A stretch of DNA of 5,992 bases from Chitinophagaceae bacterium (lineage in GTDB: Bacteria > Bacteroidota > Bacteroidia > Chitinophagales > Chitinophagaceae): positions 1-5,992 of the forward strand of contig CANHLV010000128.1 of the NCBI GenBank assembly GCA_947461495.1, in the 5' to 3' direction. The translations under genes were made by a program, and so were the position numbers. Below, one piece after another: positions 1 through 5,992 of the stretch (the first letter of the stretch is position 1; each line of letters begins with the position of its first letter). Below the pieces are notes generated by a model. That model searched no databases and was not told the origin of the DNA. It worked only from the letters and a program-made list of their open reading frames with translations.

Positions 1-1442
1 GCAATACCATTGGCATGACAAATGTCAATGAATTGTTTCAAATCGTTTTTAGGGCCATAATATTTGTCAGGCGCGAAATAAAAATCAGGATTATAACCCC
101 AACTGTTATTGCCTTCAAATTCGTTGATGGGCATAAGTTCAATCGCATTGATTCCCATATTTTTGAAATAATTGATTGAATCTCTCAACGTCTTCCAATC
201 ATGCTTAACGATAAAATCCCTCATTAACAATTCATAGATGACTACACGTTTTTTATCAGGGCGTGAATAATTGGTTGTAGTCCACGTATATGCAGGCGCG
301 TTAGTTTGAAAAATCCCAACAACGCCAGTTGTAAATCCTGATGGATAAGGCTTAAGATTGGGATAAGTAGTTGTAGAAATATATTGATCATTCCAAGGAT
401 CTTGTACTTTTTCCACATAGGGATCTGAAACTGGTAGGTTGCCGTTAATCAAATATTGAAAAGAATATTCAGTACCGGATGTCAATCCTGTTACTCTTAG
501 CCACCAATAATTACCATCGGGTGTTTTGTTCATTTGATAGTTAGCTTGCTCATCCCAGTTGCTACCCGGCATATCTCCAATCAAACAAACCCTGCTTTTT
601 CCTGGTGCATACAATACAAATGTTACAGCAGTATTATTAGCTTCATAGTTGATACCATCCCGCAAACCTGCAGGCAGTGCTGCAACATTCACTGTACCTG
701 CAACATAAAATTTAATTGTATCATATTTTGTTGTGACGCCATCAAATGCCTCTAGCATAATGGTTTGTGTTCCTGAAGCAGTAATTGTTGGTCCGGGAGT
801 AGATGTAATCGTTGTGGCGCCTGTTGCTGTCTGAATTAAAGTACCATTAAAATACAGTTTCAAAGTAGCCGCATTATTTGATATACCGGTAATGGCTACC
901 TGATTGCCAACTACTTTCGTAATGGGCTCTGCTTTAGGTATAAATGTTGGCTGCTTCGGAGGAACAGAAAGACGGGCTGCAAGAGCTGTTGTGGTGACTG
1001 GAATATACATATCCGTTCCGTCGATATTTCTTTGTACCAAACTTCCGTTACCACTTCTAAATAATATCGCAATTTTCAAAATAGTTTCTCCTGCAGGCAC
1101 TCCATAATATGCTCTTAAGCCTCCGGTAATGCTAAACTGCCATCTGTTTGCTCCAATGTAAGTAGCATTCAAGGACGCATTGGTTGTCGTGAAATTTTGA
1201 TTAAACTTCACATAACGCCAATCAGAATTGCCGGTACTTGAACTAGTAATAACACCAGTATGCACATACACATCTGATGTTGTGGCATAATTATTCAAAC
1301 CTTTATTCCCCTTCGAAGCATCCATGATAATGGTAAACGAACTCGTAGTTTCTGTAACAAATGCAGGACTTGTTGTCAACAATTGAGAAAAAGAAAAATA
1401 AAAATTTAATAAAAAAACAAAGCTGAGGATAATTTTTTTCAT
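1..1442 (-). CDS. Secreted multidomain GH13 alpha-amylase-family protein (partial, C-terminus beyond left edge)
   Basis: The reading frame is open from ATG at 1442 to the left edge, giving 480 residues with no stop. Residues 1-20 are a signal peptide (Lys-Lys, hydrophobic core, cleavage near FSFSQ) without a lipobox Cys. Residues about 21-160 form a beta-rich module with VYVHTG and DWRYV motifs, resembling modules found N-terminal to Bacteroidota amylases (possibly DUF4961, from memory). Residues about 167-250 look Ig-like. Residues about 263-370 resemble CBM48/E-set domains of branching and debranching enzymes (VTFVLYAPG, a GDMPGSNW segment, DPY at 340-342). The GH13 barrel begins near 395: VIYELLMRDF from 400, GINAIELMP from 430, WGYNP at 448-452. 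The window ends at HANGI, just before the usual region I (DxxxNH), so no catalytic residue is visible and the exact activity (amylase, pullulanase or other) is open. It probably acts on starch outside the cell. A type IX secretion tail would be off-window. It is divergent from the transporter operon. Confidence 0.92.
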   Translation of the reverse strand, partial: MKKIILSFVFLLNFYFSFSQLLTTSPAFVTETTSSFTIIMDASKGNKGLNNYATTSDVYVHTGVITSSSTGNSDWRYVKFNQNFTTTNASLNATYIGANRWQFSITGGLRAYYGVPAGETILKIAILFRSGNGSLVQRNIDGTDMYIPVTTTALAARLSVPPKQPTFIPKAEPITKVVGNQVAITGISNNAATLKLYFNGTLIQTATGATTITSTPGPTITASGTQTIMLEAFDGVTTKYDTIKFYVAGTVNVAALPAGLRDGINYEANNTAVTFVLYAPGKSRVCLIGDMPGSNWDEQANYQMNKTPDGNYWWLRVTGLTSGTEYSFQYLINGNLPVSDPYVEKVQDPWNDQYISTTTYPNLKPYPSGFTTGVVGIFQTNAPAYTWTTTNYSRPDKKRVVIYELLMRDFIVKHDWKTLRDSINYFKNMGINAIELMPINEFEGNNSWGYNPDFYFAPDKYYGPKNDLKQFIDICHANGI

Positions 1443-1503
1443 ATATTTTTTGGATAAAATTTGAGACAAATAGATTCTTTAAAAAATCGAATTTAGTAAC
1501 TAT

Positions 1504-1520
1504 TGTGTAAAATAAACACA
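1504..1520. repeat. Inverted repeat TGTGT-N7-ACACA
   Basis: Five-base arms TGTGT (1504-1508) and ACACA (1516-1520) flank a 7-bp A/T spacer. It directly abuts the palindrome at 1521-1539. The shape is that of a site for a dimeric DNA-binding protein, but the arms are short and chance cannot be excluded. It falls in the leader of the minus-strand amylase if the candidate -7 element is real. Confidence 0.3.
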
Positions 1521-1539
1521 TTGTGATAAATTATCAAAA
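1521..1539. promoter_or_regulatory. Palindrome, candidate operator
   Basis: The core TGATAA-A-TTATCA (1524-1536) is a perfect 6-bp-arm palindrome with a one-base centre. After one mismatched pair (1523/1537), the symmetry continues for two more pairs, giving 8 of 9 paired positions over 19 bp. It overlaps the candidate minus-strand -7 element, where a bound dimeric regulator could block or modulate transcription. The regulator is not encoded in this window. Because of the high A/T content, a shorter match would mean little, but this length and its position make a binding site plausible. Confidence 0.4.
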
Positions 1540-1542
1540 TTA
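1535..1542 (-). promoter_or_regulatory. Candidate -7 element for the minus-strand amylase gene
   Basis: Read on the minus strand this is TAATTTTG, an exact match to the Bacteroidota -7 consensus TAnnTTTG. It lies 92 bp upstream of the amylase ATG and would give a leader of roughly 80-90 nt. No good TTG is found at the expected 19-21 bp upstream. The nearest, on the minus strand, ends 15 bp away. The call therefore rests on the -7 match alone, in AT-rich DNA where chance matches are common. Confidence 0.35.
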
Positions 1543-1627
1543 TTTCGACGAAAGATTCAACATTGCAGTCAGGTGAAAAATTAATTTTTATTATATTCAG
1601 TGTAGTTTATATCTTGTATATCATATA

Positions 1628-1642
1628 GTGTATTTTTTACAC
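1628..1642. repeat. Inverted repeat GTGTA-N5-TACAC upstream of the transporter
   Basis: Arms GTGTA (1628-1632) and TACAC (1638-1642) flank five T residues, ending 31 bp before the transporter ATG. It shares the GTGT/ACAC arm theme with the repeat at 1504-1520 near the other gene, so the two could be related operator half-sites facing the two units. Alternatively it could form a weak hairpin in the mRNA leader. The evidence is symmetry only. Confidence 0.3.
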
Positions 1643-1673
1643 AACAATTTTATTTCATTTAAAAGTTCAAAAT

Positions 1674-3023
1674 ATGTCTACCGCATTTACAGGTACAAAG
1701 CCAAGATTAAGTTTTTGGCAAATATGGAACATGAGTTTTGGATTCATGGGCATTCAGTTTGGCTGGGCGCTTCAGATGGCCAACATGAGTTCGATATATG
1801 AATTTCTTGGTGCCAAACCTGATGAAATTCCATTACTCTGGCTGGCGGCTCCATTAACTGGCTTGATTGTACAACCCATCATTGGATACATGAGTGACAG
1901 AACCTGGCATCCGGTGCTGGGCAGACGACGTCCCTATTTTTTAGCAGGCGCCATTTTATCTTCGATAGCGCTGATCATGATGCCCAACAGCAGCAGCTTA
2001 TGGATGGCTGCCGGTTTATTATGGATTCTAGATTCATCCATCAATATTTCCATGGAACCATTTCGTGCATTCGTTGCCGATAAGTTACCTGCAGAACAAA
2101 GAACATTCGGATTCAGCATGCAAAGTTTGTTTATCGGACTGGGTTCGGTAATCGCCAGTGCCCTACCCTGGATTTTCACTCATTGGGTGGGTATCAAAGA
2201 TGCAGCAGGTCATACCGGAATTCCAACAAATGTCAAATGGAGTTTTTACATTGGCGCTGTCGCTTTTTTACTTTTTGTTTTATACACTATCCTGACATCA
2301 AAAGAATATCCGCCACAGGAAATTATCTCAAGAGAAAAAATCAAAGAAAGTAAAAAAGGTTTTGGAGCAGGTGCAACAGAAATATTTCAAGCCAGTGGCA
2401 ATATGCCAAAAAAAATGAAGCAACTGGCACTGGTTCAGTTTCTTACCTGGCCCGGACTTTTTTTAATGTGGTTTTATTATACGCCTGCTGTGGGTGCAGA
2501 TGTATTTGGCGGAAGTGCGGCCAAAGATGCTTCAGAAGCAGCAAAAGAACTTTACAAACAAGGTACGGAATGGGCAGGTGTAACGTATTCTTTTCAAAAT
2601 ATAATAACTTTTCTTTTTGCATTATTCATTCCTTTCATTGCAACTCGTATCGGAAAAAAAATCACACACATGATTTGTTTGTTTGCTGGAGGTATTGGAT
2701 TACTGAGCATTGCCATGATTCACGGAATCGACAGTAAAATGATGCTCATTCTGGTTATGTGCTGCGTAGGCATTGCATGGTCAAGTATTCTTTCGATGCC
2801 TTATAGTATGTTGTCGGATTGTCTGCCTGCTGAAAAAATTGGTGTGTACATGGGCATTTTCAACTTCTTCATTGTACTTCCCGAAATCATCGCTTCTCTC
2901 GGTTTTGGCTGGGTGATGGAACACGTCCTCCACAACAACAGAATACTCGCTGTTCAAATGGGAGGAGGATTGATGATACTTGCCGGACTGGTTTGTTATT
3001 TTATTGTAAAAGAAAAAGATTAA
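1674..3023 (+). CDS. MFS sugar transporter, SLC45/GPH-like (probable maltose/glucose:cation symporter)
   Basis: The product is a complete 449-residue inner-membrane protein with about 12 hydrophobic segments, split by a charged cytoplasmic loop near 210-250 (SREKIKESKK) that separates two six-helix halves. The segment GYMSDRTWHP at 71-80 followed by GRRRPYF at 83-89 is the signature loop between helices 2 and 3 of sucrose/maltose-type transporters of the major facilitator superfamily (SLC45/GPH-like). The second half has the related PYSMLSDCLP segment. Family members import disaccharides or hexoses with protons or sodium. Since the next two genes encode periplasmic-type maltodextrin hydrolases, maltose, short maltodextrin or glucose is the likely cargo (inference). 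The ATG at 1674 fits the N-terminus of the family, with one short cytoplasmic segment before helix 1. The stop overlaps the next start. The length is normal and no defect is seen. Confidence 0.93.
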   Translation: MSTAFTGTKPRLSFWQIWNMSFGFMGIQFGWALQMANMSSIYEFLGAKPDEIPLLWLAAPLTGLIVQPIIGYMSDRTWHPVLGRRRPYFLAGAILSSIALIMMPNSSSLWMAAGLLWILDSSINISMEPFRAFVADKLPAEQRTFGFSMQSLFIGLGSVIASALPWIFTHWVGIKDAAGHTGIPTNVKWSFYIGAVAFLLFVLYTILTSKEYPPQEIISREKIKESKKGFGAGATEIFQASGNMPKKMKQLALVQFLTWPGLFLMWFYYTPAVGADVFGGSAAKDASEAAKELYKQGTEWAGVTYSFQNIITFLFALFIPFIATRIGKKITHMICLFAGGIGLLSIAMIHGIDSKMMLILVMCCVGIAWSSILSMPYSMLSDCLPAEKIGVYMGIFNFFIVLPEIIASLGFGWVMEHVLHNNRILAVQMGGGLMILAGLVCYFIVKEKD

Positions 3024-3025
3024 TG
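3021..3025 (+). other. TAATG stop/start overlap (translational coupling site)
   Basis: The transporter stop TAA (3021-3023) shares its last A with an ATG (3023-3025) that opens the SusA-like gene. Ribosomes finishing the transporter could restart here, which would keep the two products in ratio. The overlap is the main reason for preferring this start over the in-frame ATG at 2993, which lies inside the transporter and would put a charged stretch (CKRKR) ahead of the signal peptide. An in-frame ATG at 3032 is the other realistic start. Confidence 0.6.
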
Positions 3026-4888
3026 AATATTATGAATAATAATTATTGTAATGCGGTATTAAAATTTATTGCAACGGGATTTTTTACACTGATTTTATTA
3101 CACGCTACATCACAACAAGTTGATATTTATCCGCCCAACTGGTGGACCGGCATGAAAAACACTTCATTGCAATTGATGTTGCATGGAAAAGACATTGCTA
3201 ATTCAAAAAACATTACTCTAAACTACCCGGGAGTGACGTTAAAAAAAATCCAACATGTCGACAACAAAAATTATTTGTTTCTTGATTTAAATATATCAAC
3301 CACTACAAAACCCGGGACCTTTCAGATTAAACTGGCAAATAACAACATTACATATGTATTAAAACCCAAGAAAAAAAGCAATGGTATTTCTTATGCACAA
3401 GGCGTAACTTCTAAAGATTTCATGTATTTGATTATGCCTGATCGTTTCAGCAATGGCGATGAATCTAACGACAAAGTGGCTGGTATGAAAGATCAATCAC
3501 TAAGAAGAGATACTGTTTTCAACAGACACGGTGGCGATTTGAAAGGCATTCAAAATCACCTTGATTATCTGTCTGATTTAGGAGTGACTTCAATTTGGCT
3601 GAATCCTGTTTGGGAAAATGACATGCCCGATAGAACCGAGCACGGATATGCTTTTACCAATCACTATAAAGTTGACTCAAGATTAGGTGGCAATAAAGCT
3701 TACCATGAACTTGTAGATGCGGCTCACAACAAAGGTTTAAAAATAATACAAGACGCAGTATACAACCATGTAGGGCTATACCATTTTACCGTGCAAGATC
3801 TACCCATGAAAGAATGGCTACATCAATGGGAAAAATATACAAACACCACTTACAAAGACCAAACGCTTTTCGACCCATATGCCAGTAAAAAAGATGTCAA
3901 GCAAATGGCAGACGGCTGGTTTACACCTCAAATGCCTGACTTGAATCAAAGCAATCCTTTTGTAGCCAATTTCCTGATTCAGCATGCCATCTGGAGTGTA
4001 GAAGAATTTGGTATCGACGGATGGAGAATTGACACCTATGCCTACAACGACTTGAGTTTCATGAATAAGTGCAACAAGGCGCTCATGAATGAATATCCAA
4101 AAATTACATTATTTGGTGAGACTTGGGTTCATGGTGTTCCCAATCAAAGTTATTTCTGTGAGAACAATTACAACATACCTTACAAAAGTAATCTCCAAGG
4201 AGTTACGGACTTTCAAACATTATGGGCTATCATGGATGCCATGAATAAAGATTTTGGATGGGATGATGGTGTCAATAAATTATACACAACACTGGCTCAG
4301 GATTTTGTCTATAAAGACCCGACCAGAAATGTCATCTTTTTAGATAATCACGACATGGCAAGATTTTACACTGTAGTAGGTGAAGACATTAATAAATACA
4401 AATCTGCTTTATGCTGGTTACTAACGGCAAGGGGTACACCAGAATTGTATTACACTTCTGAATTTGCAACAACAGGCACTACAAGCCCTTCCGATGGATA
4501 TGTAAGACTTGATTTCCCTGGCGGTTGGAGAGAAGATAAAGTAAATAAGTTTTCTTTCGGTGACAGAACTGAAAAAGACAACCAAATTTTCAATTTGATA
4601 AAAACACTAGCAAATTATCGAAAACAATCATCTGCATTAGCGACAGGAAAATTCATGCAGTATTTGCCTGAAGATGGCGTTTATACTTACTTTAGATATG
4701 ACAATAACCAAACCATCATGATTGTCATGAACACTTCTAAAATAGATAAAAATATTTCTTTCAAAAATTATGCTGAAAGAACCGGTAATTTTTCAAAATA
4801 TAAAAACATCCTTACCAATGAGATGGGTTCTATGACAGATTTCAAATTAGGTTCTTATCAATCTATTGTTTTAGAATTAGTAAAATAA
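3023..4888 (+). CDS. SusA-like periplasmic cyclomaltodextrinase/neopullulanase (GH13)
   Basis: The 621-residue product hydrolyses alpha-1,4 (and possibly pullulan or cyclodextrin) linkages of maltodextrins, by family knowledge. A signal peptide covers roughly residues 1-31 (hydrophobic FIATGFFTLILL, cleavage near ATSQQ), with no lipobox, so it is periplasmic. Residues about 32-120 match the cyclomaltodextrinase N-terminal beta-sandwich (PPNWWTGM, later YVLKPK). The GH13 barrel starts at YLIMPDRFSNGD and has HGGDLKG at 169-175. All catalytic regions are intact: region I DAVYNH (244-249), region II GWRIDTY with R335 and nucleophile D337, region III GETW with acid/base E366, and region IV FLDNHD with D444. 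The last 80 or so residues are the C-terminal beta domain. The length is close to that of Bacteroides SusA, which I recall as about 617 residues. It lies between the transporter (1-base overlap) and another amylase, as expected of a maltodextrin operon. Exact substrate preference cannot be read from the sequence. Confidence 0.93.
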   Translation: MNIMNNNYCNAVLKFIATGFFTLILLHATSQQVDIYPPNWWTGMKNTSLQLMLHGKDIANSKNITLNYPGVTLKKIQHVDNKNYLFLDLNISTTTKPGTFQIKLANNNITYVLKPKKKSNGISYAQGVTSKDFMYLIMPDRFSNGDESNDKVAGMKDQSLRRDTVFNRHGGDLKGIQNHLDYLSDLGVTSIWLNPVWENDMPDRTEHGYAFTNHYKVDSRLGGNKAYHELVDAAHNKGLKIIQDAVYNHVGLYHFTVQDLPMKEWLHQWEKYTNTTYKDQTLFDPYASKKDVKQMADGWFTPQMPDLNQSNPFVANFLIQHAIWSVEEFGIDGWRIDTYAYNDLSFMNKCNKALMNEYPKITLFGETWVHGVPNQSYFCENNYNIPYKSNLQGVTDFQTLWAIMDAMNKDFGWDDGVNKLYTTLAQDFVYKDPTRNVIFLDNHDMARFYTVVGEDINKYKSALCWLLTARGTPELYYTSEFATTGTTSPSDGYVRLDFPGGWREDKVNKFSFGDRTEKDNQIFNLIKTLANYRKQSSALATGKFMQYLPEDGVYTYFRYDNNQTIMIVMNTSKIDKNISFKNYAERTGNFSKYKNILTNEMGSMTDFKLGSYQSIVLELVK

Positions 4889-4918
4889 AATTCAAGAATT
4901 TAATCAAAGTAAAAAACT
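4889..4918 (+). other. 30-bp intergenic spacer within the operon
   Basis: The spacer between the SusA-like stop and the next ATG is almost entirely A/T and has no Shine-Dalgarno-like sequence, no convincing promoter and no terminator. A 6-bp-arm inverted repeat around 4888-4901 has only a two-base loop, so it is unlikely to fold as a terminator hairpin. Read-through from the upstream gene is the simplest reading. Confidence 0.55.
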
Positions 4919-5992
4919 ATGCTTTTAAAAAAACTTACATTATCGTTATTATCAATTGCCTTTACAATAACGGTTATCGCTCAAACTGGGAAATCATTAT
5001 TCCCACATCCTAAATGGTCGTTACAATCCAATATTTACGAAGTAAATCTAAGACAATACACTAAAGAAGGAACTTTCAAAGCATTTGAGAAATCATTACC
5101 ACGACTAAAAAATATGGGCGTTGAAATTTTATGGTTCATGCCTATAACTCCTATCAGTTTGAAAGGCAGAAAAATGAATGAATCGGAATTGGGTAGTTAT
5201 TATGCGGTTAGTGACTACAAAGGCATCAACCCTGAATTTGGCAATATGAGCGACTTCGTTTCATTGGTCAAAAACGCTCATGCCATGGGTTTCAAAGTCA
5301 TAACCGACTGGGTTCCTAATCATTCGGGAATTGATAATGGATGGGTGGAAAGGCACCCCGACTTCTATACCAAAGACGAAAAAGGAAATTTCATTTCTCC
5401 GTTTGACTGGACAGATGTTTACAAGCTGAATTACGACAACAAAGAAATGCGTGATAGTATGATTGATGCGATGAAATTCTGGATTAACAATGCAGATTTA
5501 GATGGCTTTCGCTGTGATGTAGCCGAGCCTGTTCCTGCAGACTTTTGGAAAACTTGCATTGGAGAATTAAAAAAAATGAAAGATGTGTTCATGCTAGCTG
5601 AAGGCAATACTGGTTGGTTGCACGAATCAGGGTTTGATGCTACCTACAACTGGAATGCTATGGGTTCAACAAGAGACTTGTATGATGGAAAAATCTCTCC
5701 TAGCGAATTTATCAAACAACTCGAAGACAACTATGGAAAATACCCGAAAGACGCCATGCGCATGAATTTCACCACCAACCATGATGAAAACAGCTGGAAC
5801 GGAACTGAATTTGAAAAATATGGTGATGCTTATAAAATGTTCAGCATTTTCTCAATGACTTATAATCAAACCATACCGCTAGTATATAGCGGACAAGAAA
5901 TCCCTAATAAGAAAAGATTGAAGTTTTTTGTAAAAGACCCTATCGAATGGAATGGTTTGGAAATGGAAAGTTTTTACAAAAAACTTTTTTAC
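4919..5992 (+). CDS. Periplasmic GH13 alpha-amylase (partial, C-terminus beyond right edge)
   Basis: The frame is open from ATG at 4919 to the right edge, 358 codons with no stop. Residues 1-21 are a signal peptide (MLLKKL, hydrophobic core, VIAQ cleavage) without a lipobox. Unlike the SusA-like neighbour, the barrel starts at once (SNIYEVNLRQYT, from about 37), with no N-terminal beta domain. GVEILWFMPITPI is the second barrel strand. The catalytic set is complete: region I DWVPNH (130-135), region II DGFRCDVAEPVP with R198 and nucleophile D200, region III LAEGN with E228, and region IV TTNHDEN with H288 and D289. Region II has Glu-Pro where classical alpha-amylases have Lys-His, so substrate binding may differ. 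The visible end (YSGQEIPNKKRLKFF) is the late barrel, so probably only a C-terminal beta domain of about 80-100 residues is missing. It probably cuts maltodextrins in the periplasm and is co-transcribed with the two genes before it. Confidence 0.92.
   Translation, partial: MLLKKLTLSLLSIAFTITVIAQTGKSLFPHPKWSLQSNIYEVNLRQYTKEGTFKAFEKSLPRLKNMGVEILWFMPITPISLKGRKMNESELGSYYAVSDYKGINPEFGNMSDFVSLVKNAHAMGFKVITDWVPNHSGIDNGWVERHPDFYTKDEKGNFISPFDWTDVYKLNYDNKEMRDSMIDAMKFWINNADLDGFRCDVAEPVPADFWKTCIGELKKMKDVFMLAEGNTGWLHESGFDATYNWNAMGSTRDLYDGKISPSEFIKQLEDNYGKYPKDAMRMNFTTNHDENSWNGTEFEKYGDAYKMFSIFSMTYNQTIPLVYSGQEIPNKKRLKFFVKDPIEWNGLEMESFYKKLFY

Larger units (their letters stand above)
1443..1673. promoter_or_regulatory. 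Divergent intergenic control region of the two starch-utilisation transcription units
   Basis: These 231 bp separate the start codons of the minus-strand amylase and the plus-strand transporter. They contain no plausible gene. The DNA is very AT-rich and carries three short inverted repeats (1504-1520, 1521-1539, 1628-1642). Promoters for both units must lie here or close by, since the genes are divergent. For the plus-strand unit I found no convincing match to the Bacteroidota promoter pattern (TTG about 19-21 bp before TAnnTTTG). Neither start codon has a Shine-Dalgarno-like sequence. The bases before both ATGs are A/T-rich, as is usual in this phylum. Confidence 0.7.

Noticed and set aside
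534..1107. Short plus-strand open frames at 534-755 and 904-1107
   Set aside because: Both lie antisense to the continuous amylase frame on the minus strand, and their products are Cys-rich or low-complexity with no recognisable motif. They are shadows of the real gene.
1303..1521. Minus-strand open frame of 72 codons across the amylase start
   Set aside because: It is in a different frame from the amylase, its product is a Phe/Lys-rich string typical of translated AT-rich DNA, and it spans the intergenic region.
1608..1622. TATATC-TTG-TATATC direct repeat and possible plus-strand promoter around 1614-1640
   Set aside because: The TTG at 1614-1616 is followed at the right distance only by TACACAAC, a poor match to TAnnTTTG, and the direct repeat is simple A/T sequence. 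Not enough to call a promoter.
1934..2737. Open frames at 1934-2179 (minus) and 2468-2737 (plus) inside the transporter
   Set aside because: Both are fully contained in the transporter gene, whose own frame encodes an intact conserved membrane protein.
4888..4901. AAATTC-AA-GAATTT inverted repeat as a terminator between the two hydrolase genes
   Set aside because: The loop is only two bases, the stem is nearly all A/T and no U-tract follows, so a terminator hairpin is not credible.
1..5992. Mobile element, CRISPR array, tRNA/rRNA gene or riboswitch
   Set aside because: No transposase or integrase motif, no spaced repeat series, no tRNA- or rRNA-like segment, and no long structured leader was seen. 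Nearly all of the window is accounted for by four sugar-utilisation genes.

Overview
The window is part of a starch/maltodextrin utilisation locus. The organism is most likely a member of the Bacteroidota, plausibly a Chitinophaga-like lineage. The reasons are AT-rich intergenic DNA, no Shine-Dalgarno-like sequence before any start, signal peptides that end near Gln, a SusA-type periplasmic neopullulanase, and a secreted amylase with several N-terminal modules. The phylum call is an inference from gene style. The genus cannot be decided from this sequence.

Layout: (1) The minus strand from 1442 to the left edge holds the N-terminal 480 residues of a large secreted GH13 alpha-amylase-type protein. 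Its architecture is signal peptide, unknown beta-rich module, Ig-like module, CBM48-like module, then the start of the TIM barrel. It is cut before the catalytic residues. (2) A 231-bp divergent intergenic region (1443-1673) has several inverted repeats, including a near-perfect palindrome that overlaps a candidate minus-strand promoter. (3) On the plus strand are an MFS sugar transporter (1674-3023), a SusA-like cyclomaltodextrinase/neopullulanase (3023-4888), and a third GH13 alpha-amylase (4919 to the right edge, cut at 358 residues). The first two overlap by one base and the next gap is 30 bp, so these three are very probably one operon.

How they would work together (inference from family knowledge): the large minus-strand enzyme would act on extracellular or surface starch. 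The SusA-like enzyme and the third amylase carry signal peptides without a lipobox and would cut maltodextrins in the periplasm. The transporter would bring the resulting maltose or glucose across the inner membrane. No SusC/SusD-type outer-membrane uptake pair and no regulator gene lie inside the window.

This is a coherent but mostly conventional glycan-utilisation locus. I see no RNA gene, CRISPR array, insertion sequence or clear terminator, and no sign of an unknown kind of system. The most worthwhile leads are the shared control region and the unassigned N-terminal module of the minus-strand amylase.
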